Source of the DNA: Candidatus Mediterraneibacter faecavium
GTDB lineage: Bacteria > Bacillota > Clostridia > Lachnospirales > Lachnospiraceae
NCBI GenBank assembly: GCA_019119995.1
Contig: DWVY01000012.1
Span: 1 to 64,000, forward strand
Direction: 5' to 3'
DNA length: 64,000 nucleotides
Below the pieces are notes generated by a model. That model was not told the DNA's origin. It saw nothing but the letters and a program-made list of their open reading frames with translations, and searched no databases. A program made the translations under genes and the position numbers. This document shows, in pieces, positions 11,445 through 20,664 of the stretch. Positions within the stretch are counted from its first letter, which is position 1; each line of letters starts with the position of its first letter.

Positions 11445-12442
11445 GAGTGATCCTCCCTGTGTTCTAATTTTTTCTTGATACGTATATCATCACCGATTAT
11501 CTTCAACAGAGTATAGCTGCTCGTGATCCTGGAGAAGGACCGTTCGGTGTAGAGATCGGCGAGCGACTCCAGCGAGAGATTTGTTGAGATGATCGTTGAC
11601 TTCTTGTCCAGCAGCCTTTCATTGATGCAGGTAAAAAACTGGGATGCAATAAAGGCGTTCGTGTACTCACTGCCCAGGTCATCGATGATCAGAAGATCGC
11701 AGCTGAAGATATATTCATACATATTGCGCGCGTCCACATCCTTTTTATCAAAGGCTGTCTGGGCGAGCGCATTGAACAGCTGCGGTGCAGAAAAGTAGAG
11801 GACAGAGAACTCCTTATCCATGATCTCCCTCGCGATGCAGGTTGAGAGATAAGTCTTGCCTACACCTACGTCTCCGTAGAAGAAGAGATTATGGAATTCG
11901 CTGCCGAATGTATCGATAAACTGATGGCAGATCCTGAGCGTATCCTGCATGATGGCACGCGCAGAGCGCCCAGTCTTTTTATCATAATAAGAAGCAGAGT
12001 AAAAATCAAGCCTGAAATTTCTGAAATCCGCGTCAGCAGGAAGCTCTTTCATATTGGACTGTTCGTAGAGGAGGCGGATGATCGCCTTCTTAAAGCAATG
12101 ACATTTCTGGTTCCCGATATATCCGGTATCTCTGCAGTCGCTGCACTCATACACAGGTTCCAGATAGTCCTCCGGGAAACCGGCAGAGACGAGAAGGTCC
12201 TTTTTGCTGCTGCGGAGGATGGCGAGCTCTTCTTTCAGTGAAGAGATGGCTTTGTCATCCCCGTTGAGCAGTTTCTTCCCATACTGTACGGAAAGGATGG
12301 AAATAGACTCGTCCAGAGCCTTGAACTCCGGAAGCTTTTTATATACCTCCTCATAGCGGGCCGTCTGTATATCATGGCTTCTGAGCTGTTTCCTTTCATA
12401 GTCCCGCATGATAGCATAGTACTGTGAGTTCTTTAGTCCCAT
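11417..12442 (-). CDS. dnaC: DnaC/DnaI-type replicative helicase loader
   Basis: This AAA+ ATPase of 341 residues loads the replicative helicase. An N-terminal helical part is followed by a zinc-finger-like segment (CSDCRDTGYIGNQKCHC, about residues 118-134). The ATPase core has Walker A GDVGVGKTYLS, Walker B LLIIDDLG and a sensor region STNLS. AAGGAG lies 8 nt before the ATG. It sits 15 nt after dnaD and overlaps prs. The dnaD-dnaI pairing is typical of Firmicutes. The symbol dnaI would be equally acceptable. Confidence 0.92.
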   Translation of the reverse strand: MGLKNSQYYAIMRDYERKQLRSHDIQTARYEEVYKKLPEFKALDESISILSVQYGKKLLNGDDKAISSLKEELAILRSSKKDLLVSAGFPEDYLEPVYECSDCRDTGYIGNQKCHCFKKAIIRLLYEQSNMKELPADADFRNFRLDFYSASYYDKKTGRSARAIMQDTLRICHQFIDTFGSEFHNLFFYGDVGVGKTYLSTCIAREIMDKEFSVLYFSAPQLFNALAQTAFDKKDVDARNMYEYIFSCDLLIIDDLGSEYTNAFIASQFFTCINERLLDKKSTIISTNLSLESLADLYTERSFSRITSSYTLLKIIGDDIRIKKKLEHREDHSCYVEQNES

Positions 12443-12457
12443 GAAGCAAACTCCTTT

Positions 12458-13537
12458 TTAATTACTGTTTAACAACTGTTCCTCAAGAGAGTCCATATCA
12501 TAACTGCGTCTTTCAAAATTATTCAGATTTCTGGTCACTGCTTTCGATTTTGCAGCCGCCGACCTGCGCGCTGCAGCTGAGCGTTCCTTCTGATATGCCT
12601 CATCCAGGGCGTCAATGTCCGTAAGATGACGGATATTATTATTGTGCCACTTTGTCAGGATCGAATCCGCGTATTCAAAGCTGGGCTGATGAGTGGCAGA
12701 GATCGTCCTGCGGCAGGCCTCCTGGATGATTTCTGAAGTAAAGCCGTAGTCCTCCGCCCATTTCTTTATATATGCGAGTTCTGAGGAAGCGGGGCCTCTG
12801 TTCTTGATCCCGAAGGCGTTCAGTACGGTAAAGCAGTTCCTGTTGTAGGATGCGGACTGCTCGCGGGCCTGGGAAACAGTTTCGATCCCGCTGTCAGCCC
12901 AGGAAAGAGCGACTTTCTGAATATAATGCATGCTCTTGTGGCCGTTCTCCACGCAGGTCTCGATCAGATATTCGATCAGGTCTGCGGACATGTGGAGCGT
13001 GTCATAGAAGTAGGTGATCGCATCCACATCCGTACGGGTCAGCGTCTTCCCGAGATACTGTTCCGCGATGAAAAGAAGAGACTTCAGCTCTTTCTGAGCG
13101 CGGAATGTATCGATCGGCACAGCCTTGGCTGTGGATACCGGGGGCTCCGGAGCAGAGGACTGTGCCTCACGGAGCGGAGCGGGGGACTGGACCGGAGCCT
13201 GAGCGGGAGCCCCGGAAGTCTTTGCCGCATTCTGTGACAGCCCGGTCTTCTGCAGTTCGATCCCGGCGATCCTGCCGTCCGCGTCCTTCTCCAGTCGAAG
13301 AAGCCCTTCTGTCTCCCAGTAGCGGAAAGCCCGGAGGATATCGTTCTCCGTATTGTTCAGGCAGTCGGCTATCATTGAGATGGTAAGAGAAGAGCATGGG
13401 TCGTCGAGATGGCGCAGAAGGAAAAGATATACTTTTACAAACTCGCCGTTCGCATTTACCATGTAGTTGTCAATAAAGTCATTCGGCAGCAGTGTCGCGT
13501 TCGTCTGACATCTGTTTTTTAAAGTTAATGTTTTCAT
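12458..13537 (-). CDS. dnaD: DnaD-domain replication initiation protein
   Basis: This protein has 359 residues. The N-terminal winged-helix part (about 10-85) holds a segment like other DnaB/DnaD proteins (IADCLNNTENDILRAFRYWETEGLL). A Pro/Ala-rich linker (about 105-135) follows, then two DnaD-type helical domains at about 155-220 and 225-310; the second contains YIKKWAEDYGFTSEII. Such proteins remodel DNA and recruit the helicase loader encoded next. The first gene of the dnaD-dnaC-prs-kdpDE run, it has an upstream region carrying repeated DnaA-box-like sites at 13744-13796. Confidence 0.9.
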   Translation of the reverse strand: MKTLTLKNRCQTNATLLPNDFIDNYMVNANGEFVKVYLFLLRHLDDPCSSLTISMIADCLNNTENDILRAFRYWETEGLLRLEKDADGRIAGIELQKTGLSQNAAKTSGAPAQAPVQSPAPLREAQSSAPEPPVSTAKAVPIDTFRAQKELKSLLFIAEQYLGKTLTRTDVDAITYFYDTLHMSADLIEYLIETCVENGHKSMHYIQKVALSWADSGIETVSQAREQSASYNRNCFTVLNAFGIKNRGPASSELAYIKKWAEDYGFTSEIIQEACRRTISATHQPSFEYADSILTKWHNNNIRHLTDIDALDEAYQKERSAAARRSAAAKSKAVTRNLNNFERRSYDMDSLEEQLLNSN

Positions 13538-13847
13538 ACTGATTCTGTCCTACTTTCTGTCACGGTCCGGCTGATCCCGCCGGGTAATACTGCAAAGCTG
13601 ATACCAGTGTGCTGTCGCTTTGTCTTCTGTGTCCATAATAGAAGGGCACATCATTGGGATGACATGCCCTTTGTGATTGTGCTCATTATAACATCTAATG
13701 ATAGTGTTAAAAAGCATTTTCTCGTGGGTAAATCCCGCTTTTTTGTAGATAACTCTGTGCAGAAAGTGTGGATAACTCTGTTGAAAATATGGATAAATGC
13801 GGAATTCTCGTGCAGAACCGGCGTTTTTCGGCGGTCTCCGAGGTGGA
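13538..13847. other. 310-nt gap between murC and dnaD
   Basis: This gene-free stretch holds the DnaA-box array (13744-13796), a likely -10 element for dnaD read on the minus strand (TATAAT at 13690-13685), and a stem-loop at 13643-13670 (AGGGCA...TGCCCT) that would lie in the dnaD leader. No coding sequence is visible. Confidence 0.6.
13744..13796 (-). promoter_or_regulatory. Cluster of three iterated DnaA-box-like sites
   Basis: Read on the minus strand the sites are TTATCCATA, TTATCCACA and TTATCTACA. The middle one (13767-13775) matches the DnaA consensus exactly and each outer one has one mismatch. All point the same way, with starts 21 and 23 nt apart. The two boxes at 13744 and 13767 also share flanking sequence (GATAACTCTGT on the plus strand). 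They lie 55-110 nt upstream of the predicted dnaD -10 element, consistent with DnaA control or titration. Confidence 0.7.
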
Positions 13848-15224
13848 TTACTTTACCAGGTCCTCACCTACGGTGACGATATCGCCGGCGCCCATGGTGA
13901 GCAGAAGATCACCCGGTCTGCAGTTCTCTTTTAAAAATGTCTCTATTTCGCCGAAGCTGGGGAAGTAGTGTGAATCTGTCCCGAGCTTTGCGGTTTCCTC
14001 CGCCAGGTCAGCGGAAGAGATCCCCAGCGTGTCTGTCTCTCTGGCGGCATAAATATCTGCCAGGATGAGATGATCCGCATGGGAGAGGGCCTCGGCAAAT
14101 TCGTGGAAAAATGCCTTTGTACGTGTATAAGTATGAGGCTGGAACACGCACCATACATCATTGTGAGGATAGTGCTGCGCAGCCTTCAGGGTGGCTTTGA
14201 TCTCGGTCGGGTGGTGGGCATAGTCATCTACCACGGTCACACCGTTGAAGGTGCCCTTGTACTCAAAGCGTCTGTCTGTGCCGCTGAAGGAGAGAAGACC
14301 TTTCTTGATCGTCTCCATCGGGATGTCCAGAAGCTCTGCCACTGCGATGGCGGCGAGTGCGTTGGAGACATTGTGATCCCCTGTTACGGACAGAGCGATG
14401 TGATCTGTTTTTTCTCCGTGTTTTACCAGGTCAAAAGAAACATGCCCTTCTTCATTATAAGTGATATTGGCCGAACTGTAGTCAAAATCAGGAGAGGAGC
14501 CGTATGTGACAACGCTGCAGTCAAGTCCGCTGTAAATCTCCGGGTAATCCTTGATCTCTCCGTTTATAACAAGCGTGCCGTCGGACGGAAGGAGCGCTGC
14601 AAACTGATGGAAGGAGTGTCGGATATCTTCCAGATCCTTGAAGAAATCCAGGTGGTCTTCTTCAATATTCAGTATCACACTGATCTTCGGGAAGAAGTGA
14701 AGGAAACTGTTCGTGTACTCGCAGGCTTCTGTGAGGAAAGTTTCGGAACTGCCGACGCGGATATTGCCGCCGATGGCCTTGAGGATTCCTCCAACGGAGA
14801 TCGTGGGATCCAGGTTCCCTTCCAGAAGGATATGGGAGATCATGGAAGTCGTTGTAGTCTTTCCGTGAGTTCCGGATACAGCGATCGGAGTGTCGTAGTT
14901 CTTCATGAGCTGTCCGAGAAGTTCCGCTCTTGTCAGCATCGGGATCTTGCGGGCGACCGCTTCGATCAGTTCAGGATTCGTTCTGCTGATCGCTGCCGTA
15001 TATACGATACAGTCGATATCATCCGTGATATTTTCCGCTTTCTGCCCGTAGCAGATACGTGCGCCCTCCGATGCCAGCTTTCTGGTCAGGGGGGACTCCT
15101 TTGCATCAGAACCGGATACGGTAAAGCCCTCTTCGAGAAGTATTTCTGCAAGTCCGCTCATACTGATGCCGCCGATGCCGATAAAATGAATGTGGATCGG
15201 TTTCTGAAAATCAATCTTATACAT
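13848..15224 (-). CDS. murC: UDP-N-acetylmuramate--L-alanine ligase
   Basis: This cytoplasmic Mur ligase (458 residues) adds L-Ala to UDP-MurNAc in peptidoglycan synthesis. The N-terminal Rossmann part has IHFIGIGGISMSGLAE, the ATP loop is GTHGKTTTT (about residues 110-118), and the C-terminal part has DDYAHHPTEI and QPHTYTR. An in-frame ATG exists 42 nt upstream (15266), but only 15224 has a purine-rich site (AAAAGGGG) at a proper distance and homologues begin at MYKIDF. It stands alone, 310 nt before dnaD on the same strand. Confidence 0.96.
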   Translation of the reverse strand: MYKIDFQKPIHIHFIGIGGISMSGLAEILLEEGFTVSGSDAKESPLTRKLASEGARICYGQKAENITDDIDCIVYTAAISRTNPELIEAVARKIPMLTRAELLGQLMKNYDTPIAVSGTHGKTTTTSMISHILLEGNLDPTISVGGILKAIGGNIRVGSSETFLTEACEYTNSFLHFFPKISVILNIEEDHLDFFKDLEDIRHSFHQFAALLPSDGTLVINGEIKDYPEIYSGLDCSVVTYGSSPDFDYSSANITYNEEGHVSFDLVKHGEKTDHIALSVTGDHNVSNALAAIAVAELLDIPMETIKKGLLSFSGTDRRFEYKGTFNGVTVVDDYAHHPTEIKATLKAAQHYPHNDVWCVFQPHTYTRTKAFFHEFAEALSHADHLILADIYAARETDTLGISSADLAEETAKLGTDSHYFPSFGEIETFLKENCRPGDLLLTMGAGDIVTVGEDLVK

Positions 15225-15493
15225 TGCGCATGCCCCTTTTTTCTCTTTATTTGCTACTGTTCCCATTTGAAACTCCGTGCGCAGGCATCTCCGCGGCGGT
15301 GAAGCGCCCCGGGGCCGTGCTTTGTGGCGAGTCTGCTCATGTTAACAGTAATTTTAAAAAAAATTAAAGCAGTTTTGTCATAAACCTGTCTTATCTTTTA
15401 TATTATACTATATATGGTAAAAATTAAAAGCAGTTCTTTTTGTCTGAATTTCACAAAAAGCTGAAAAAAAACGCAAAAAAATTGTAAAAATTA

Positions 15494-15521
15494 TTGGCTA
15501 AAGAAAAATATATGGTATAAT
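15494..15521 (+). promoter_or_regulatory. Promoter for glgCD
   Basis: TTGGCT and TATAAT (15516-15521) are separated by 16 nt, giving a short leader before the glgC site TGAGGTGA. The surrounding 250 nt (15302-15552) is very A/T rich, with no other feature seen. Confidence 0.6.
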
Positions 15522-15552
15522 GAATGAAACCAACTAGAAATGAGGTGACGCA

Positions 15553-16827
15553 ATGTTTAAAAAGGAAATGATTGCCATGCTGTTGGCGGGCGGACAGGGC
15601 AGTCGGTTGGGAGTCCTTACTGCAAAGGTTGCAAAACCTGCTGTGGCTTTTGGCGGTAAGTACCGTATTATTGATTTTCCGCTTAGTAACTGTATTAATT
15701 CAGGCATTGATACTGTCGGAGTACTTACACAGTATCAGCCTTTGCGTCTGAACACACACATCGGGATCGGCATTCCGTGGGATCTGGATCGAAATGTGGG
15801 AGGAGTTTCGATTCTGCCGCCCTATGAGAAGAGCTCGAACAGTGAGTGGTATACGGGTACTGCGAATGCGATCTATCAGAATATGAATTATATGGAGACA
15901 TATAATCCGGATTATGTTCTGATCCTCTCCGGCGACCATATCTATAAGATGGATTATGAAGTAATGCTGGATTATCATAAGGCGAATAAGGCAGACGTCA
16001 CGATCGCGGCAATGCCAGTTCCGATTGAGGAGGCGAGCCGTTTCGGAATCGTCGTGGCGGACAGCGACGGGAAGATCCAGAAGTTCGAGGAGAAACCGGA
16101 ACACCCGAGCAGCAATCTGGCGTCGATGGGAATCTACATCTTCAGCTGGCCGGTGCTCAGGGATGCGCTTCTGGCGCTGAAGGATCAGCCGAACTGTGAT
16201 TTTGGAAAGCATGTTATTCCGTACTGTCATGAAAAGGGAGACAGGCTGTTTGCATATGAGTACAACGGCTACTGGAAGGACGTAGGCACGCTCAGTTCAT
16301 ACTGGGAGGCCAACATGGAACTGATCGATATTATCCCGGAATTTAATCTTTATGAAGAATTCTGGAAGATTTATACGAACAGCGCGAATATTCCACCTCA
16401 GTATATCGCGGAGCAGGGCGTAGTAGACAGATGCATCATAAGCAATGGTTCGGAAATCTACGGTGAAGTCCACAGTTCAGTGCTGGGAGGCAGCGTAATG
16501 ATCGGAAAAGGAAGCGTGGTGCGTGATTCGATCATCATGCAGGGCGTTACGATCGGTGAGAACTGTGTGATCGATAAGGCGATCATAGCGGAGGACACAG
16601 TGGTCGGCGATAACACAGTCATCGGAGTGGGAAGTGAGGTCCCGAATAAGATGAAACCGAATATATACAGCGGAGGACTGGCGACGATCGGTGAGAATTC
16701 AGTGATCCCTGCGGGAGTTCAGATTGGAAAGAACACGGCGGTCAGCGGCGTTACGGTGGCGGAGGATTATCCCGACGGCGTGCTGGCGAGCGGAGAAACA
16801 TTGATAAAGGCAGGTGACAGAGTATGA
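15553..16827 (+). CDS. glgC: Glucose-1-phosphate adenylyltransferase
   Basis: The enzyme forms ADP-glucose from glucose-1-phosphate and ATP, the committed step of glycogen synthesis. It has 424 residues. The nucleotidyltransferase domain begins with the intact signature [11 protein letters not shown] and the substrate segment [23 protein letters not shown] lies near residue 180. The C-terminal third is a left-handed beta-helix of hexapeptide repeats, the allosteric and oligomerisation part. It overlaps glgD by 4 nt (ATGA), so the two subunits are made together. Confidence 0.96.
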   Translation: MFKKEMIAMLLAGGQGSRLGVLTAKVAKPAVAFGGKYRIIDFPLSNCINSGIDTVGVLTQYQPLRLNTHIGIGIPWDLDRNVGGVSILPPYEKSSNSEWYTGTANAIYQNMNYMETYNPDYVLILSGDHIYKMDYEVMLDYHKANKADVTIAAMPVPIEEASRFGIVVADSDGKIQKFEEKPEHPSSNLASMGIYIFSWPVLRDALLALKDQPNCDFGKHVIPYCHEKGDRLFAYEYNGYWKDVGTLSSYWEANMELIDIIPEFNLYEEFWKIYTNSANIPPQYIAEQGVVDRCIISNGSEIYGEVHSSVLGGSVMIGKGSVVRDSIIMQGVTIGENCVIDKAIIAEDTVVGDNTVIGVGSEVPNKMKPNIYSGGLATIGENSVIPAGVQIGKNTAVSGVTVAEDYPDGVLASGETLIKAGDRV

Positions 16828-17942
16828 GAGCGGTAGGTATTATCTTAGCGGGCGGCAACAGCAGGAAGATGAAAGAGCTGACAACGAGGCGCGCAGTAGC
16901 GGCGATGCCGGTTGCCGGAAGCTACAGGGCGATTGATTTTGCACTCAGCAATATGACGAATTCTCATATTCAGAAGGTCGCGGTCCTGACACAGTATAAT
17001 GCCCGTTCCCTGAATGAACATCTGAATTCTTCCAAGTGGTGGGATTTCGGAAGAAAGCAGGGCGGACTGTACGTGTTCACGCCGACGATCACTGCCGATA
17101 ACGGCTACTGGTATAGAGGAACCGCGGATGCGATCTATCAGAATCTGGATTTCCTCCGGAAATGTCATGAGCCGTACGTGATCATCACATCGGGCGACGC
17201 GGTCTATAAGCTGGATTATAATAAGGTGCTGGAATATCATATCGCGAAGAAGGCGGATATCACAGTCGTCTGCAAGGAACTGGAGCCGGGAGACGATGCG
17301 ACCCGATTCGGCACGGTCCGCATGAACGAGTCCAGCAGGATTGAAGAGTTCGAGGAGAAGCCGATGGTGGCACATTCTCATACGATCTCCACCGGTATCT
17401 ATGTGATCCGAAGAAGACAGCTCATCGACCTGGTAGAGCACTGTGCGGAGGAAGAGAGACACGATTTTGTAAATGATATTCTGATCCGGTATAAGAATCT
17501 AAAAAAAATATATGGATATAAGATCAACAGTTACTGGAGCAATATTGCAACCGTAGACGCATATTATAGGACAAATATGGATTTCCTGAAACCTGAAGTG
17601 CGGAATTACTTTTTCAGAGAGCTTCCGAGCGTGTATTCAAAGGTGAGCGATCAGCCGCCGGCAAAATATAATCCGGGCGCAGTCGTGAAGAACAGCCTTG
17701 TCGGAAGCGGAAGCATTATTAACGGCACGATAGAGAATTCAGTGATCTTTAAGAAAGTTTTTGTGGGAAATAATTGTGTGATCAAGAATTCCATCATCCT
17801 GAACGATGTATATCTTGGAGACAACACGTACATTGAGAACTGTATTGTTGAGAGCCGGGATACGATCAGGGCAAATACAAGGCACGTTGGTGAGAACGGC
17901 GTAAAAGTAGTAGTTGAGAAAAACGAACGATATGCATTATAA
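16824..17942 (+). CDS. glgD: GlgD subunit of ADP-glucose pyrophosphorylase
   Basis: This GlgC paralogue has 372 residues. It keeps the fold, including [20 protein letters not shown] and C-terminal hexapeptide repeats, but the nucleotide-binding signature is degenerate ([11 protein letters not shown] in place of GGxGxRLxxLT). In Firmicutes GlgD is a non-catalytic or weakly active partner that raises GlgC activity in a mixed tetramer. It is translationally coupled to glgC and followed 47 nt later by spoVG. Confidence 0.93.
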   Translation: MRAVGIILAGGNSRKMKELTTRRAVAAMPVAGSYRAIDFALSNMTNSHIQKVAVLTQYNARSLNEHLNSSKWWDFGRKQGGLYVFTPTITADNGYWYRGTADAIYQNLDFLRKCHEPYVIITSGDAVYKLDYNKVLEYHIAKKADITVVCKELEPGDDATRFGTVRMNESSRIEEFEEKPMVAHSHTISTGIYVIRRRQLIDLVEHCAEEERHDFVNDILIRYKNLKKIYGYKINSYWSNIATVDAYYRTNMDFLKPEVRNYFFRELPSVYSKVSDQPPAKYNPGAVVKNSLVGSGSIINGTIENSVIFKKVFVGNNCVIKNSIILNDVYLGDNTYIENCIVESRDTIRANTRHVGENGVKVVVEKNERYAL

Positions 17943-17989
17943 CCGGCGGGCCGGAGATAGTGCGGAGGGAGAAAGGAGATCAGGAGAGT

Positions 17990-18277
17990 ATGCAGATTAC
18001 TGATGTACGCGTACGGAAAGTCGCAAAAGAGGGGAAGCTTAAGGCTGTTGTTTCTATCACGATCGATGATGAATTTGTTGTTCACGATATTAAGGTGATA
18101 GAGGGAGAGAAAGGTTTATTTATCGCAATGCCGAGCAAGAAAGCGCTGGACGGCGAGTACCGCGATATCGCGCACCCAATCAATTCAGGTACAAGAGAGA
18201 GGATCCAGACTACGATCCTTCAGAAATATGAGGAATCTCTGGCGGAAGAGCCGGAAATGGTCGTTGACGGGATGTGA
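17990..18277 (+). CDS. spoVG: Septation/sporulation regulator SpoVG
   Basis: This small nucleic-acid-binding protein (95 residues) starts [11 protein letters not shown] and contains the conserved FIAMPSKK and DIAHPIN segments. SpoVG affects asymmetric septation and many regulons in Firmicutes. The start at 17990 is preferred over an in-frame ATG at 17960 because homologues begin at MQITD and purine-rich sequence (AAAGGAG, AGGAGAG) precedes it. The terminator at 18328-18375 follows. It supports a spore-forming host. Confidence 0.96.
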   Translation: MQITDVRVRKVAKEGKLKAVVSITIDDEFVVHDIKVIEGEKGLFIAMPSKKALDGEYRDIAHPINSGTRERIQTTILQKYEESLAEEPEMVVDGM

Positions 18278-18327
18278 ATGAGGCGGCAGGAAGAAGAACG
18301 ATAGAATAATTGAACAGTGAACATAAG

Positions 18328-18375
18328 GAGCGCCGCGGCGGGTGGTTTACCACTTTGGATGCGGCGCTCATTTTC
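18328..18375 (+). terminator. Terminator after spoVG
   Basis: GAGCGCCGC (18328-18336) pairs with GCGGCGCTC (18361-18369), with an inner GGTGG/CCAC stem, followed by ATTTT. It ends the glgC-glgD-spoVG unit before the converging pseudouridine synthase gene. Confidence 0.7.
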
Positions 18376-18438
18376 TGCACGGTGCAGATCAGGGAAATGC
18401 TGAGACAAGGAGCAGGCCGGGGGACGGAGTCCGGGGGT

Positions 18439-19107
18439 TCATGGCAGCTCAAAGTGCATGGGACGGTGATCCGACGGGTGGAGAAATTCCAGCCTGTATG
18501 CGCAGAGTTTCAGCGGCCCAGGGGCCGCCGTGCCGCCGTACTTCCTGTCTCCGGCCAGAGGGCATCCGAGATGCGACATCTGTACCCGGATCTGATGATG
18601 GCGTCCTGTATCGAGCCGGATCTCAACTAGAGAATATACTGTCCCGTTCTCATTGCGCGTCCCGGTCACACGGTAATGGAGCCTGGCGGCTTTTGCCCCG
18701 GGAGTCTCTTTTGTGCAGACACGGGATGTGTTGGTCTTTCCGTCCTTTACGAGATAATCTTCCAGATCAGCTTCCGGAGGAGCGGGAATGCCGCAAACCT
18801 CTGCGCGGTAATATTTCCCAAAACCGGAAGAGGTGAGCTGGCGGTTCAGATCCTTTGCTGCTTCCGGTGTCTTTGCGAATACGAGGAGTCCTTCCACAGG
18901 CTGATCGAGCCGGTGGATGACGGCAAGATAGGGAGGCCTCCCCTGAGAAACGGATTTCCCCGGGAGACCGGAGCGTGCTCCTGCAAGATGATTTTTGAGG
19001 ATGCTGACCAGGTCCGGCGTGCTGACGCGGCTGGTCTGGACGGGGATTCCGGCGGGCTTGTGGCAGACGATGATCTGCCTGTCTTCATAGATGATCCTGG
19101 GTTTCAT
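18439..19107 (-). CDS. RluA-family RNA pseudouridine synthase
   Basis: This 222-residue protein belongs to the RluA/RluD class, which convert uridine to pseudouridine in rRNA or tRNA. The catalytic Asp is in HRLDQP (about residue 68), a variant of the usual HRLDR. Further family marks are GKYYRAEVCG, the substrate loop RLDTGRHHQIRVQMSHLG and GDRKYGG. No S4 domain is present, so it is the short form. The start follows AGGAAAGG. Its RNA target cannot be read from sequence. Confidence 0.9.
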   Translation of the reverse strand: MKPRIIYEDRQIIVCHKPAGIPVQTSRVSTPDLVSILKNHLAGARSGLPGKSVSQGRPPYLAVIHRLDQPVEGLLVFAKTPEAAKDLNRQLTSSGFGKYYRAEVCGIPAPPEADLEDYLVKDGKTNTSRVCTKETPGAKAARLHYRVTGTRNENGTVYSLVEIRLDTGRHHQIRVQMSHLGCPLAGDRKYGGTAAPGPLKLCAYRLEFLHPSDHRPMHFELP

Positions 19108-19362
19108 TTTCCTGATTCCTTTCCTGGTTAATTACTGTTCACGCTAAACTGCTGGACTGCCGCCGCATGCGTGGTCGCCGCGCTGACATGCGCCCGCTTT
19201 GCGCTTCCTGCTGAGACTGCTTATGAGGGCGGCAGCAGTGGGTTTTATTCGCGCTTATGGACAGTAACCTTTCTTATCCGGTATTCTTGACTTTTGATGT
19301 CGTTCAGACTAAACTGATTATCATATAAAAGATCATTCAGGTCAAGCGCAAGGAGGAAATCC

Positions 19363-20586
19363 ATGGTTAATAATGAGTGGGAACGATTTGGAGACGAGAT
19401 ACGACGGACAATACAGAATGCAGTGGATTCCCGGGATTTCAGCAGACTTAATCAGACCATAGCAGATACAGTGAACCAGGCTGTCGACAATGTGTCGCGG
19501 GGGATCCGAAACGGCGGCTGGTATCGGGAAAATCCGATGAACAGAAACGGGGGCGAAAGTATGCCGGGGGGACCGCAGACAGGCCGTCCGCAGGGGACGC
19601 CCTCAGAGATGAGGCCGGTAAAGCAGAACCTCTATCTAAAAGGGACTACGACGAAGATCGGCGGAGCCTTTCTTGCCGCTACAGGATATATTTTCGGGAT
19701 CGGGACGCTGGTGCTTCTGCTCGTCGCAGCGGCGGCAGCTGTGACCGGCGGATGGGGAACGATGCTGACCGCAGGAGTCGCGGCCCTTGGCGTTTTTACC
19801 CTTGTCTTTGGCTGGATGGCGGGGACAGGGACAAGCATGGTGTGCAGTGTGGGGCGCTTCAGAAAATATCTGAGTGTTCTTAAGGATAGAGAATACTGTG
19901 ATGTGAAAGAGCTGGCGCAGAAAACAGGACGTTCTGTCAAGTCGGTGGTCAAGGACCTGAAGAAAATGATCCGGAAGGGATGGTTCCGGCAGGGGCATCT
20001 GGATGACCAGGGGACCTGTCTGATGGTCAGCGACGAGGCGTACCGTCAATATACCGGACTGATGGAGCGCATGAGACGGGAGAAGGCGGAGCAGGAAGCA
20101 GCGGCGGAGAAGGCAAGGCAGGAGTATTCAAAGCTGTCTCCGGAGATACAGAAGATCGTCCGCACCGGGGATGAATATGTGAGAAAGATCCGGGAGGCGA
20201 ACGACGCGATCCCAGGTGAAGAGATCTCGGCGAAGATCTCGAGGATGGAGACGCTTGTGGACCGTATTTTCGACCGTGTAGAGCAGAACCCGGAATCAGT
20301 GGACGATATCCGGAAGCTGATGGAGTATTATCTTCCGACGACGATAAAACTGCTGGAGGCATATGAAGATCTCGACTCCCAGCCTGTCCAGGGAGAAAAT
20401 ATTATTTCATCGAAAAAGGAGATCGAGAAGACGCTGGATACACTCAACACTGCTTTCGAGAAGCTGCTGGACGACCTGTTCCAGGACACGGCATGGGATG
20501 TGTCATCGGACATCTCGGTGCTGAACATGATGCTTGCCCAGGAGGGACTTACAGAGGACGGTCTTACCGGAAAAAAGAAAAACTAG
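19363..20586 (+). CDS. xpaC: XpaC-like 5-bromo-4-chloroindolyl phosphate hydrolysis protein
   Basis: This 407-residue protein has an N-terminal amphipathic region (about 1-85), two membrane segments at about 100-150 (Ala/Val/Leu-rich, around VLLLVAAAAAVTGG) and a helical, Lys/Glu-rich C-terminal domain that matches the XpaC family. A winged-helix-like stretch (VKELAQKTGRSVKSVVKDLKKM) lies near residue 190. The biochemical role of XpaC is poorly defined despite its name. It is followed 78 nt later by telA, the common pairing of these genes, which suggests envelope stress or toxic-anion functions. Confidence 0.8.
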   Translation: MVNNEWERFGDEIRRTIQNAVDSRDFSRLNQTIADTVNQAVDNVSRGIRNGGWYRENPMNRNGGESMPGGPQTGRPQGTPSEMRPVKQNLYLKGTTTKIGGAFLAATGYIFGIGTLVLLLVAAAAAVTGGWGTMLTAGVAALGVFTLVFGWMAGTGTSMVCSVGRFRKYLSVLKDREYCDVKELAQKTGRSVKSVVKDLKKMIRKGWFRQGHLDDQGTCLMVSDEAYRQYTGLMERMRREKAEQEAAAEKARQEYSKLSPEIQKIVRTGDEYVRKIREANDAIPGEEISAKISRMETLVDRIFDRVEQNPESVDDIRKLMEYYLPTTIKLLEAYEDLDSQPVQGENIISSKKEIEKTLDTLNTAFEKLLDDLFQDTAWDVSSDISVLNMMLAQEGLTEDGLTGKKKN

Positions 20587-20664
20587 AATGCTGTCCGGCA
20601 GATAATCAGAATGATCGCGCAGAAGTGAGCTGCGCATTGTATAAAATCACGGAGGAATGAAAAA

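Noticed and set aside
14070-15302. Long plus-strand open frame opposite murC (about 410 codons)
   Set aside because: Antisense shadow of murC, no recognisable domains, and murC is certain.
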